Assembly (NCBI GenBank): GCA_963696505.1
Contig: CAVOKN010000007.1
Coordinates: 1 to 64,000 of the forward strand
Source of the DNA: CAVOKN01 sp963696505
GTDB lineage: Bacteria > Pseudomonadota > Gammaproteobacteria > Burkholderiales > Rhodocyclaceae
Direction of reading: 5' to 3'
DNA length: 64,000 nucleotides
The notes below the pieces were generated by a model that was given only the letters and a program-made list of their open reading frames with translations, was not told where the DNA came from and did no database searches. Position 1 is the stretch's first letter, and each line of letters begins with the position of its first letter. Of the stretch, positions 51,512 to 59,723 are shown in pieces. The translations under genes were made by a program, and so were the position numbers.

Positions 51512-53197
51512 GTGCTTCAGGCTGTAGGGCGGGTCGTGCCCGCCGCAGTTGTCTCGGCGGGCACGGCCCGCCCTGCTTCATTCTCGCGGGTCGCCGCGTG
51601 GTTCGCCCCCGCCTACGCCGGCGGCAAGCGTCGTGGCCAGGCCGGGATCGAAAGCGCGGGCCTGCTGCCGTTCCAGTTCTTCGCCGCCGCCGCACTGCTG
51701 CTGACTTTCCGCTTCTGGCTGGCGGCCGTCACGCCGATCACCGGCGACGAAGCCTACTTCATTTACTGGGGCAAGATTCCCGACTGGGGTTTCTACGACC
51801 ACCCGCCGATGATCGGCTGGTGGCTCGCCGCGCTGCTCCGGGTTTCCGAGGCGCAGTGGTGGCTGCGGCTGCCGATGGTGATCCAGCCTGCCGTGCTGGC
51901 GCTCGCCACGGCGCACTTCCTGCGCCCGCGGGGCGAACGTCTCGCCTGGTCGGCGGGGCTGCTGGTGCTGCTGGCGCCGGTGAGCGTGTGGGGCATCACC
52001 GTCACCACCGACACGCCGCTGATCTACTTTTCCTTCTTCTCCGCGCTCGCCTTCATCCGCGCGGCGCGGGACGCCGACGCGCGCTTCTACCTCCTGGCCG
52101 GCCTGCTGCTGGGCGGGGCTTTCCTGTCCAAGTATTTCGCCGTGCTGCTCGGCCTGGCCTACGCTGCCCATGCCCTTTACCGGCCGACGCGACGCAGGCT
52201 GCTGGGCCTGGCGCTGGTGGTACTGGCGGCGGCGCCCGGGCCGCTGCTCAACGTCTGGTGGAACATGGGCCACTGCTGGGCCAACGTCATGTTCAACGTC
52301 TATAACCGCCACGGCAACGCCGGCCTGTCGTGGAAGACGCCGCTGCTCTATGTCGTGACGATGGCCTATGTCCTGACACCCTTCGCCCTGGTGGCGCTGT
52401 GGCGCGGCCGCCGCAGGCTGGCCGGCCTGGCCGGCGAGAGCGGGGGCCGGGCGCTGCTGATCGTCGGCCTGCTGCCGCTGGCGCTGTTCGCGGCGCTGTC
52501 GCTGGTCAAGACCATCGGCCTGCACTGGGTGCTTTCCTTCGTGCCCTTCGTGCTGATGGCCACCGCGCTGGCGGCCGACGAGGCGGGGCTGGCGAAGTTG
52601 AAGCGCGCGTTCGCCGGCATTGCCGTGTTCCACGTACTGACTATCGTCGTGATCGCCGCACTGCCGGTGGAAACCTGGCAGCGCCTGCGCATCTACGACG
52701 GCATCGTCATGACGGTGAAGGCGCAGGAGGTGCTGGACCGCCTCGCCCCGTTCCGGCGCGATTATGCCTTCGCCGCCGAGGGCTACTCGCCGGCGGTGAC
52801 CCTGTCCTTCAACGCTCGCCAGTACTTCTTCGTCTTCGGCGAGGGTTCCAGCCACGCCCGCCATGACGATATCCTGACCGACCTGCGGCCCCTGGACGGC
52901 GGCAACATCCTCGTCTTGCGCAAGAGTCCGGCGAGTCCTGCCGACTACGAGCCCTACTTCCGCGAGGTCGATTACCGCGATTTCGAGGTGCGCGGCGCGC
53001 GCTTCTACATGGTGCTGGGGCGACACTTCCATTACGCGCCCTACCGCGACGCCGTTCTGGCCAAGGTGCGCGAGCGCTACTACTCGATTCCCGCGTGGCT
53101 GCCCCAGACCGGCTGCTATTTCTGCGAGCGCTATTTTCCCGGAACGGTGTGTCAGCGTCTCGAATCTTCACCGCAAGGTCGCAAAGGCGCAGAGTGA
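51512..53197 (+). CDS. GT39/83-type membrane glycosyltransferase (ArnT-like)
   Basis: Up to 561 aa from GTG 51512. The acidic motif GDEAYFIYWG and YDHPPMIGWW, plus about ten helices (AAALLLTFRFWLAAV, FSFFSALAFIRAARD, AGLLLGGAFLSKYFAVLLG) and a C-terminal soluble domain with FFVFGEGSS, fit the ArnT/PMT-like polyprenyl-phosphate-sugar transferases. The first 30 residues come from a REP-like repeat, so the true start is probably a later codon near 51600. It probably adds a sugar to a lipid or protein at the periplasmic face. Confidence 0.8.
   Translation: MLQAVGRVVPAAVVSAGTARPASFSRVAAWFAPAYAGGKRRGQAGIESAGLLPFQFFAAAALLLTFRFWLAAVTPITGDEAYFIYWGKIPDWGFYDHPPMIGWWLAALLRVSEAQWWLRLPMVIQPAVLALATAHFLRPRGERLAWSAGLLVLLAPVSVWGITVTTDTPLIYFSFFSALAFIRAARDADARFYLLAGLLLGGAFLSKYFAVLLGLAYAAHALYRPTRRRLLGLALVVLAAAPGPLLNVWWNMGHCWANVMFNVYNRHGNAGLSWKTPLLYVVTMAYVLTPFALVALWRGRRRLAGLAGESGGRALLIVGLLPLALFAALSLVKTIGLHWVLSFVPFVLMATALAADEAGLAKLKRAFAGIAVFHVLTIVVIAALPVETWQRLRIYDGIVMTVKAQEVLDRLAPFRRDYAFAAEGYSPAVTLSFNARQYFFVFGEGSSHARHDDILTDLRPLDGGNILVLRKSPASPADYEPYFREVDYRDFEVRGARFYMVLGRHFHYAPYRDAVLAKVRERYYSIPAWLPQTGCYFCERYFPGTVCQRLESSPQGRKGAE
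51522..51578. repeat. GC-rich REP-like palindrome
   Basis: GTAGGGCGGGTCGTGCCCGC at 51524 and the mirrored GGCGGGCACGGCCCGCCCTG at 51556-51575, around a short centre. Same family as near 33630. It overlaps the first codons of the glycosyltransferase frame, so the annotated start of that gene is doubtful. Confidence 0.55.
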
Positions 53198-53545
53198 CGC
53201 AGAGTCGAATCCGCCAGCCCGGCGAGCCACGGTTCACCCTCCCCGGCGTGCGGAGGAGGGCCGGGGAGGGGGCATCGGACACAGCGACAGCCGAGAAGGC
53301 GATCGTGCCTCGCCGCCCGCCGCAGGGCAATCGCATGAATCACTCCCTCTCCCCCGGAATCGGGGGAGAGGGCGGGGGTGAGGGGGTGTCGAGCATGGCC
53401 CGCACCGTACATCTAGCGACAAGAACGCCCCTCGCCCTGGCCCTCTCCCCGCACGCGGGGCGAGGAAACGATCTTGTGACGTTCATGCGATTGCCTCGCC
53501 GCCCTCTGGGTAGGCTTTGCGCCTTTGCGCCGCTGCGCTAGGGAT
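53160..53545. repeat. Composite of nested inverted repeats
   Basis: Outer pair: CGCAAAGGCGCAGAGTGACG (53176) against the mirrored TTTGCGCCTTTGCGCCGCTG (from 53517). Inner parts: GCCGGGGAGGGGGCATCGGA, CCCTCTCCCCCGGAATCGGG and CCTCTCCCCGCACGCGGGGC, typical repeat wording (GGGAGAGGGCGGGGGTGAGG). The first 38 bases overlap the glycosyltransferase 3' end. The rest separates it from the UbiA-family gene. Probably several REP or ERIC-like elements inserted into each other; no gene in the 350 bases. Confidence 0.6.
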
Positions 53546-53549
53546 CCGG

Positions 53550-54422
53550 ATGGAACATCTGCGGCTGCTACGCCCCCACCAGTGGATCAAGAACGGCTTC
53601 GTGTTCATCGGCCTGCTCTTCGGCCACGGCTGGAGCGATCCGGACAAGGTCGCGCTGGCCGTGTCGGCCTTTGCCGGCTTCTGCCTGCTCTCCAGCGCCA
53701 TCTATGTGTTCAACGACCTGATCGACCGCGAGCAGGACCGGCTGCACCCCGACAAGTGCCGCCGGCCGCTGGCAAGCGGCACCGTGGGCGTTCCCGCCGC
53801 CCTCGCGCTGCTGACTCTGTGCGCCGCCGCCGGGCTGGGCATCGCCTTCGCGCAGGGGCCGGTGCAGGCGGCGATCTTCGGCGCCTACCTGCTCATCAAC
53901 ACCGCCTACACCCTCGGGCTGAAACGCGTGGTGATCCTCGACGTGTTCATCATCGCCGCGGGCTTCATGCTGCGCATCCTGGCGGGCACCAGCGGCATCG
54001 ACATCGAACCCTCCCACTGGCTGCTGCTGTGCGGCCTGCTGCTGACGCTGTTCCTGGGCTTTGCCAAGCGCCGCGCCGAGCTGAACGCCCTGGCGGAGGA
54101 TTCCGCAAGCCACCGCAAGGTGCTGGAACACTATTCGCCCGAACTGCTGGACCAGATGATCAGCGTGGTGGTTGCCGGCGTGCTGGTCGCCTACAGCCTT
54201 TACACGGTCGCGCCCGAGACGGTGCGCCTGCATGGCACCCCGCACCTGATCTACACCGTGCCCTTCGTGCTCTACGGCATGTTCAGGTACCTGTTTCTGC
54301 TGCACCGCCGCGGCGGCGGCGGCGATCCGGCGCTGGAACTGATCGGCGACCGCCACCTGCTCGGGGCCGCGGCCGGCTGGCTGCTCACAACCCTCTGGCT
54401 GCTGCGCGGCGGACCGCTATAA
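53550..54422 (+). CDS. UbiA-family prenyltransferase (DPPR synthase-like)
   Basis: 290 aa with eight or nine helices. The prenyl-diphosphate site IYVFNDLIDREQDRLHPDK then RRPLASG fits the ND..D...D...RP pattern, and LGLKRVVILDVFIIAAGF is the second Asp site. RPHQWIKNGFVFIGLLFG at the N-terminus matches decaprenyl-phosphate phosphoribosyltransferases and relatives. It probably joins a polyprenyl phosphate to PRPP for D-arabinose-type sugar donors, which the preceding GT39/83-type enzyme could use. Start 53550 by similarity. Confidence 0.8.
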   Translation: MEHLRLLRPHQWIKNGFVFIGLLFGHGWSDPDKVALAVSAFAGFCLLSSAIYVFNDLIDREQDRLHPDKCRRPLASGTVGVPAALALLTLCAAAGLGIAFAQGPVQAAIFGAYLLINTAYTLGLKRVVILDVFIIAAGFMLRILAGTSGIDIEPSHWLLLCGLLLTLFLGFAKRRAELNALAEDSASHRKVLEHYSPELLDQMISVVVAGVLVAYSLYTVAPETVRLHGTPHLIYTVPFVLYGMFRYLFLLHRRGGGGDPALELIGDRHLLGAAAGWLLTTLWLLRGGPL

Positions 54423-54456
54423 TCTGCCATCATCACCCCAGTTACCGCGTGTTCCC

Positions 54457-54963
54457 ATGCTCGATCATTTTCCGCACCTGATCCATCTCGGCGACGGCTC
54501 CCAGTTCATCGAGCGCTTTGCCAGCATGATCGACCGCATCAAGCTGTTCGAGGACTTCGAGTACCAGGAGGTGCGGCGCCTGGCCCTGCGCATGCCCTGC
54601 TACCGGGCGCTGCCGGGTACGGTGTTGATCCGGGAAGGCGACGATGGCGATTTCACGCTGCTGGTGTTGAGCGGCCGGGTCAATGTCATCAAGCGCGACG
54701 CGAGCGGCCACCACAAGCACATCGGCGACGCCGGTCCCAGCGACACCCTGGGCGAGATGTCGATGATCGACGGCCAGCCGCGCATCGCCAGTTGCATCGT
54801 CGAAGAGGAAACCGAGTTCGCCGTGCTCGACCGCGACGAGCTGACCCGCATCATCGCCGAGGATCAGCGCCTCGGTGTCAAGGTGCTGGTGGAACTGGTG
54901 CAGCACCTGTCGCGCAAGCTCCGAGTGGCATCCGCCAAGCTGGCCGAGCTCCTGGCCGTGTAG
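54457..54963 (+). CDS. Cyclic-nucleotide-binding domain protein
   Basis: 168 aa. A Crp-type cNMP-binding domain at about 25-150 (FEDFEYQEVRRLALRMPCYR, LPGTVLIREGDDGDFTLLVL, TLGEMSMIDGQPRIASCIVE) without a DNA-binding domain. It probably senses a nucleotide and controls a partner protein. It lies 14 bases before the response regulator gene in the same direction, so it may feed into that two-component pathway. Confidence 0.8.
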   Translation: MLDHFPHLIHLGDGSQFIERFASMIDRIKLFEDFEYQEVRRLALRMPCYRALPGTVLIREGDDGDFTLLVLSGRVNVIKRDASGHHKHIGDAGPSDTLGEMSMIDGQPRIASCIVEEETEFAVLDRDELTRIIAEDQRLGVKVLVELVQHLSRKLRVASAKLAELLAV

Positions 54964-54976
54964 GCGCGCAGGCATC

Positions 54977-55702
54977 TTGGCTGCCACTTCCGGGTCGGGC
55001 GCCACGCCAAGCCTGAGCATCCTGGTGGTCGAGGACAACGCCGATCTGGCGGCGAACATCGTTGACTACCTGGAGGAGCGGGGCCACCGGATGGACACCG
55101 CCTCGAACGGCGTCACCGGCCTGCACGTGGCCAGCCGCGGCGATTTCGACGTCATCATCCTCGACCTGATGCTGCCGGGCATGGACGGCCTGACGCTGTG
55201 CCGGCGGCTACGCAGCGAAAGCCGTAAGCCGACGCCGGTGCTCATCCTCACCGCCCGTGGCACCCTCGACGACAAGGTGGCGGGCTTCGACTGCGGCGCC
55301 GACGATTACCTCGTCAAGCCCTTCGAACTGCGCGAGTTGGAACTGCGGCTCCAGGCGCTGGCGCGACGGGTGCGGGGCGATGCCGGATTGCGCCTGCTTC
55401 AGGTGGCTGACCTCGATTTCGATCTCGACACCCTCAAAGTGCGGCGCGGCGGACAGACGGTCGATCTCCCCGCGATTCCCCTGCGCATCCTGGAACTGCT
55501 GATGAAGCGCTCGCCCCAGGTGGTGTGGCGGCGCGAGGTCGAGCAGGCGGTGTGGGGCGATTCGCCGCCCGACAGCGACGCCCTGCGGGTGCACATCCAC
55601 ACCCTGCGCAGCGCCATAGGCGGAGCCGGGCGCGAGCCGCTGCTGCACACCCTGCGCGGCGTGGGCTACCGACTGTCACCGGGCGGCGATGAGTCAGGCT
55701 AA
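54977..55702 (+). CDS. OmpR-family response regulator
   Basis: 241 aa from TTG 54977. Receiver domain LSILVVEDNADLAANIVDYL with the phosphoacceptor Asp63 in VIILDLMLPGMDGL and Lys near 112 in DDYLVKPFELREL. A winged-helix output domain follows (LRILELLMKRSPQVVWRREV, LRVHIHTLRSAIGG, LLHTLRGVGYRL). No good RBS and no ATG is available, so the start is tentative. The last 14 bases overlap the sensor kinase gene. Confidence 0.85.
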   Translation: MAATSGSGATPSLSILVVEDNADLAANIVDYLEERGHRMDTASNGVTGLHVASRGDFDVIILDLMLPGMDGLTLCRRLRSESRKPTPVLILTARGTLDDKVAGFDCGADDYLVKPFELRELELRLQALARRVRGDAGLRLLQVADLDFDLDTLKVRRGGQTVDLPAIPLRILELLMKRSPQVVWRREVEQAVWGDSPPDSDALRVHIHTLRSAIGGAGREPLLHTLRGVGYRLSPGGDESG

Positions 55703-56960
55703 CCTGCGTTACCGCGTCGCGGTTTTCTTCGCAGGCTTCGGCGCGGCGATCAGCCTGCTGCTGGCCTTCGTTCTGCATTTCGGCGCCCACGATCTGAGCC
55801 AGCGGCTGATCGACGAAACTCTCAGCGCCGAGCTGGACGACTACATCGCGCGGCGCGAGCGCAATCCGAAATCCCTGCCGCCCGCCACCGTCATGCTGCA
55901 CGGCTACGTTCGCGTTGACGGCGAAAGTCAGTCTCCGGAGAGCGGCGCGCTGCCTGACCACGTACGGGAGCTTCAGCCCGGACGCCATGACGTTCCGGTG
56001 GGCGATCTCAGCTACCGCGTCGCGGTGGCCGACCGCCACGCCAGCCGCTTCTATCTGCTCTACGACACCTCGCTCCAGCTCCGGCGCGAGCAACGCTTCG
56101 CCGTGCTGCTGGGCGCCATCGTGCTGGCGGCGACGCTGCTCTCGGCGCTGGGTGGCATTTGGCTCGCCCGCGGCGTCATCGCGCCGGTGGCGCTGCTCGC
56201 GCGGCGGGTGCGCACGCGCAGCCCCGACGCTTGGTCGACGCCGCTGGCCGACGAGTTCGCGCGCGACGAGGTGGGCGAACTGGCCCGCGTCTTCGATCGG
56301 CAGATGGACCGCATGCGCGCCTTCCTCGAACGCGAGCGCGCGTTCACCGCGGACATGAGCCACGAGCTGCGCACCTCGCTCGCCGTCATCCTCAGTGCCG
56401 CCGAGATTCTGCTGTCGGACGAGAGCCTGTCGGCCAAACACAAGGGGCGAGTGGCGCGCATCGACCGCGCCGCTCGCGACATGGCGGAACTGGGCACCGC
56501 GCTGATGCTCATGGCGCGGGAGGACAACGCCCTGGCCGAGGGCGGCGAATGCGCGCCCGCCGCGGTGATCGACGAGGCGGTGGAGAAGCATCGCTATCTG
56601 CTGCGCAACAAGCCGGTGGCCCTGGAAATCAGCACCGATCCGGCGGTGGAGCTGCAGGCCGATCGCGGGCTGCTGTACATCCTGGTCAGCAACCTGGTGC
56701 GCAATGCCTTCTCGTTTACCGACCAGGGCCGAATCGAAATCCGCCAGGACGGGCAGCACCTGATTGTGTCCGACACCGGTCGCGGCATACCGGGCGACGC
56801 GGTGGAGCAGGTGTTTCTGCGCCACTTCCGCAGCGCTGCCAGCGACGGGGCGGGCATCGGCCTGGCGTTGGTGAAGCGCATCTGCGACCGCTACGGCTGG
56901 CAGATCCGGCTCGACAGCGGCGAGTCCCGCGGCACCTCGGTCACCGTCCGCTTTCGCTGA
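55689..56960 (+). CDS. Membrane sensor histidine kinase
   Basis: 423 aa. Two membrane helices (VAVFFAGFGAAISLLLAFVL and FAVLLGAIVLAATLLSALGG) flank a periplasmic sensor of about 100 residues; HAMP follows; the H-box is FTADMSHELRTSLAVILSAA with His225; then the N-box LVSNLVRNAFSFTDQG, DTGRGIP (G1) and GAGIGLALVKRICDRYG (G2). It pairs with the preceding response regulator. The overlap of 14 bases indicates co-translation. Stimulus unknown; the sensor region has no family I recognise. Confidence 0.9.
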   Translation: MSQANLRYRVAVFFAGFGAAISLLLAFVLHFGAHDLSQRLIDETLSAELDDYIARRERNPKSLPPATVMLHGYVRVDGESQSPESGALPDHVRELQPGRHDVPVGDLSYRVAVADRHASRFYLLYDTSLQLRREQRFAVLLGAIVLAATLLSALGGIWLARGVIAPVALLARRVRTRSPDAWSTPLADEFARDEVGELARVFDRQMDRMRAFLERERAFTADMSHELRTSLAVILSAAEILLSDESLSAKHKGRVARIDRAARDMAELGTALMLMAREDNALAEGGECAPAAVIDEAVEKHRYLLRNKPVALEISTDPAVELQADRGLLYILVSNLVRNAFSFTDQGRIEIRQDGQHLIVSDTGRGIPGDAVEQVFLRHFRSAASDGAGIGLALVKRICDRYGWQIRLDSGESRGTSVTVRFR

Positions 56961-57061
56961 AGCCGGTCCCGCGGCCAAGACTTAACGCTCGCCTAACGCG
57001 AGCACGACTACCCTCGCGGTTTTCGGTCAGTGGGCGCGCGTGGCGCGCCTGCATCGGGCGC

Positions 57062-57895
57062 ATGGAATCGCGCGTTTCAATTTTAGCGGGAGCCGCGGCA
57101 GACCGGCCTCATGTGCCCGAGGACGGTGCGGCCACGGCCGCCGCGCTGGCCCGAAGTCACCGCCGCATCCTGGCTCTGACGGATCTGGCTTCCCGGGGCG
57201 AACAGGTAGTTCGCCGGGCGCGTGCCATCAGCCTGAGCGGCGAGGCGGCGCTGCTGGCGGTGCATGTCATCGACGGCCGCACAGTATTCGAGTCGGACGG
57301 GCCTTGCGGCTATTTCCTCGCCGCGGAGCGCTCCGGCCGCCGCGTGCCCCGCGCCGTTCAGCGCCTGGATCTGATGCTGGCGCGCAACCAGGCGGCATGG
57401 GCCGAATCCGCGGTGCTGGTGGCGGATAGCACCGAGCCGCTCGCCGGCCTGATCGACCGCTGGCGCCCGGATCTCATCCTCACCGACAGGCGTAGCGCCG
57501 CCCAGCCCTGGGCGGCCGCTGCCCTGCGCCGCACCGGCTGCAAGCTCGAACTGGTCGATGACAATCGCACACACAATCGCACACCCGCGCCACGGCCGGG
57601 ACAGATTTCCGAACTGCTCAAAGGGGAAGGACTCATGACCGACTCGCCATCCGCGGCGGCGGACGATGCCCGCGCCAGACAGGTTGCCAAGACCTCCGTC
57701 CTCGGCCTCGTCACGCTGCTGCTTTATCTGGTGCTGTTCGCCAACGAGGCGGCGATCCTGCAGATTTCGGCACAGGGCCGCTGGTACTTCCTGCTGCCCA
57801 TCGTCATCGCCTTCGTGTTCTCGTTCTTCCACGGCGCCTTCACCGCCCAGTTCTGGGACGTGCTGGGCATCAAGGCCAGCGGCAAGAGGGGATAG
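57062..57895 (+). CDS. USP-like domain fused to a small membrane domain
   Basis: 277 aa. Residues about 30-170 read like a universal-stress-protein fold: SHRRILALTDLASRGEQVVR, AALLAVHVIDGRTVFES, LIDRWRPDLILTDRRS. A linker follows, then two helices (VLGLVTLLLYLVLFANEAAI, WYFLLPIVIAFVFSFFHGAF). There is no stop between the parts. An internal ATG at 57635 with a strong Shine-Dalgarno (AAAGGGGAAGGA) may give a second, 86-aa product of only the membrane domain. It lies 2 bases from the TauE/SafE-like gene. Confidence 0.65.
   Translation: MESRVSILAGAAADRPHVPEDGAATAAALARSHRRILALTDLASRGEQVVRRARAISLSGEAALLAVHVIDGRTVFESDGPCGYFLAAERSGRRVPRAVQRLDLMLARNQAAWAESAVLVADSTEPLAGLIDRWRPDLILTDRRSAAQPWAAAALRRTGCKLELVDDNRTHNRTPAPRPGQISELLKGEGLMTDSPSAAADDARARQVAKTSVLGLVTLLLYLVLFANEAAILQISAQGRWYFLLPIVIAFVFSFFHGAFTAQFWDVLGIKASGKRG
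57635..57895 (+). CDS. Probable internal start: 86-aa membrane protein
   Basis: In frame with the larger USP-like ORF, the ATG at 57635-57637 follows GGGGAAGGACTC, the best Shine-Dalgarno in this stretch. The product (MTDSPSAAADDARARQVAKT then two helices) has the size of the small membrane proteins that usually precede TauE/SafE exporter genes, and it ends 2 bases before that gene. It may be the original gene, with the upstream ORF open by loss of a stop codon. Confidence 0.5.
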   Translation: MTDSPSAAADDARARQVAKTSVLGLVTLLLYLVLFANEAAILQISAQGRWYFLLPIVIAFVFSFFHGAFTAQFWDVLGIKASGKRG

Positions 57896-57897
57896 TC

Positions 57898-58977
57898 ATG
57901 GAACCGAGCCTCAACTTCATTCAGCTCGATGTCATGAACATGAGCTACCTGTTCATCGTCGGCTTCATCGGCGGCATGGTGAGCGGCTTTATTGGGTCCG
58001 GCGGGGCCTTCGTGCTGACGCCGGCGATGATGAGCCTCGGCGTGCCGGGCATCGTCGCCGTGGCCTCCAACATGTGCCACAAGTTCCCCAAGGCGCTGGT
58101 GGGCGCCATCAAGCGCGCCAAGTACGGCCAGGTGGACGTCAAGCTGGGCCTGGTCATGGGCGCTTCCGCCGAGGCCGGGGTGCTGATCGGTGCGCACCTG
58201 CAGGAAAGCATCAAGCGCAGCTTCGGCGACGCCGGCTCCAACCTCTACGTCAGCGTCGCCTTCGTCATCGTGCTGGCGATCGTCGGCGGCTACGTCCTGC
58301 GCGATGCAATACGCATTCACCGCGCCGGCGAGCAGCATGCGGAGGAGAAGGCCGGGCCACTGGCGCGCTTCGTTCAGTCGATCAACATTCCCGGCACCAT
58401 GGTGTATTTCCCCAGCATCAAGGCGCGGGTGTCCTTCCTCGTCACGCTGCCGCTGGGTTTCGCTACCGGCCTGCTGGCGGCTACCATCGCCGTCGGCGGT
58501 TTCGTCGGCGTGCCCTCGATGATGTACGTGCTGGGGGTGCCGTCGATGATGGCCTCCGCCACCGAGCTGGTGATCGCCTTCGTCATGGGCCTGGGCGGCA
58601 CCATCAAGTTCGCCTGGAGCGGCTATGTTGACATCCGGCTCGCCATGATCATCCTCGCCGGCTCGCTGTTCGGCATCCAGTTGGGCGCCATCGGCACCAC
58701 CTACGTCAAGCCCTACATGATCAAGGTGGTGATGGGCGTCATCATGGTGACGGTGCTGGTGTCCCGAGGCTTCGTGGTACCGGTGTACCTGTCCCAGCTC
58801 GGCCTGATCGCGCCGCTCGGGGACACCACCGTCGCCGTGCTCAAGAACCTGAGCTTCGGCATCATGATTCTGGCTTTGGTGCTGGGCGCCGGCATCGTGC
58901 TCAAGGCGCTGGTGACGGGGATGATCGAGCATCGCCGCCAGCACGAGATGCTGGAGGAGCCGCTCGCCGCGGACTGA
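57898..58977 (+). CDS. TauE/SafE-family anion exporter
   Basis: 359 aa with about eight helices. YLFIVGFIGGMVSGFIGSGG and FVLTPAMMSLGVPGIVAVAS are the first repeat; TGLLAATIAVGGFVGVPSMM and LGVPSMMASATELVIAFVMG are the second, as in TauE/SafE proteins. They export sulfite, sulfoacetate or related anions across the inner membrane. A ~35-residue hydrophilic loop lies between the halves. Two bases separate it from the upstream membrane protein, so both are one unit. Confidence 0.88.
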   Translation: MEPSLNFIQLDVMNMSYLFIVGFIGGMVSGFIGSGGAFVLTPAMMSLGVPGIVAVASNMCHKFPKALVGAIKRAKYGQVDVKLGLVMGASAEAGVLIGAHLQESIKRSFGDAGSNLYVSVAFVIVLAIVGGYVLRDAIRIHRAGEQHAEEKAGPLARFVQSINIPGTMVYFPSIKARVSFLVTLPLGFATGLLAATIAVGGFVGVPSMMYVLGVPSMMASATELVIAFVMGLGGTIKFAWSGYVDIRLAMIILAGSLFGIQLGAIGTTYVKPYMIKVVMGVIMVTVLVSRGFVVPVYLSQLGLIAPLGDTTVAVLKNLSFGIMILALVLGAGIVLKALVTGMIEHRRQHEMLEEPLAAD

Positions 58978-59001
58978 CTTTTCGGACCGGATGCTGCCGT
59001 T

Positions 59002-59553
59002 TCAGCGACTTCGATCCTTTTCCCACATCACGTCGCCGCGCCCGGCGGCGCGGTTGAGCACCCGGCCGAGGACGAACAGCAGGTCCGACAATCGGTTGAG
59101 GAACTGCCGTCCCGTGTCGCTCACCTTCTCATGGCCGGCCAGCGCCACCACCGAGCGCTCGGCGCGCCGGCACACGGTACGCGCGAGGTGGGCCAGGGCC
59201 GCGGCGCGGCTGCCTCCCGGCAGGATGAATTCCTTCAGCGGCTGGAGCGTTCCGTTGTACGTGTCGATCGCCTGTTCCAACTGTTCCACCCCGGCTTCCG
59301 CCAGCAGGTGCATGCCGGGTATCGACATCTCGCCGCCCAGGTCGAACAGGTCGTGCTGGATGCCGGTGAGCAGGGCGCGGATGTCCTCCGGCATTTCCTC
59401 GCACAGCAGCAGCCCGAGGCAGGAATTCAGTTCGTCGATGTCCCCCAGTGCAGCGATGCGCAGGCTGTCCTTGGGTACGCGGCTGCCGTCGCCCAGGCCG
59501 GTGGTGCCGGCGTCGCCGGTGCGGGTATAGATCTTGGAAAGGCGGTGGCCCAT
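59002..59553 (-). CDS. Cob(I)yrinic acid a,c-diamide adenosyltransferase (PduO type)
   Basis: 183 aa. RLSKIYTRTGDAGTTGLGDG is the ATP-binding N-terminus, followed by ALGDIDELNSCLGLLL, FILPGGSRAAALAHLARTVC and RRAERSV, LNRLSDLLFVLGRVLN. Transfers adenosyl from ATP to cobalamin. The gene is convergent with the TauE/SafE gene and divergent from the SulP gene; no cobalamin genes are adjacent. Complete length for the family. Confidence 0.92.
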   Translation of the reverse strand: MGHRLSKIYTRTGDAGTTGLGDGSRVPKDSLRIAALGDIDELNSCLGLLLCEEMPEDIRALLTGIQHDLFDLGGEMSIPGMHLLAEAGVEQLEQAIDTYNGTLQPLKEFILPGGSRAAALAHLARTVCRRAERSVVALAGHEKVSDTGRQFLNRLSDLLFVLGRVLNRAAGRGDVMWEKDRSR

Positions 59554-59723
59554 GGCGGGTTGAGGTCGGGTGGCGGGCGGCAGGGGAATATACCGCTCTG
59601 ATCAGCAAATAAGGAAGTTGTTTGCTGGTGCAAATTAGCCCCTGCTAACATCGCGGGCTCTTCCGAAGGCATGGCGATGCCTTCGCGCTTTGTCGCACCC
59701 ACACATCGACGAGCCCGCGCCCA

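Noticed and set aside
51512..51600. First codons of the membrane glycosyltransferase as real N-terminus
   Set aside because: They are encoded by a REP-like palindrome and look unlike the family; a later start is more likely, though the open frame itself was kept as the outer limit.
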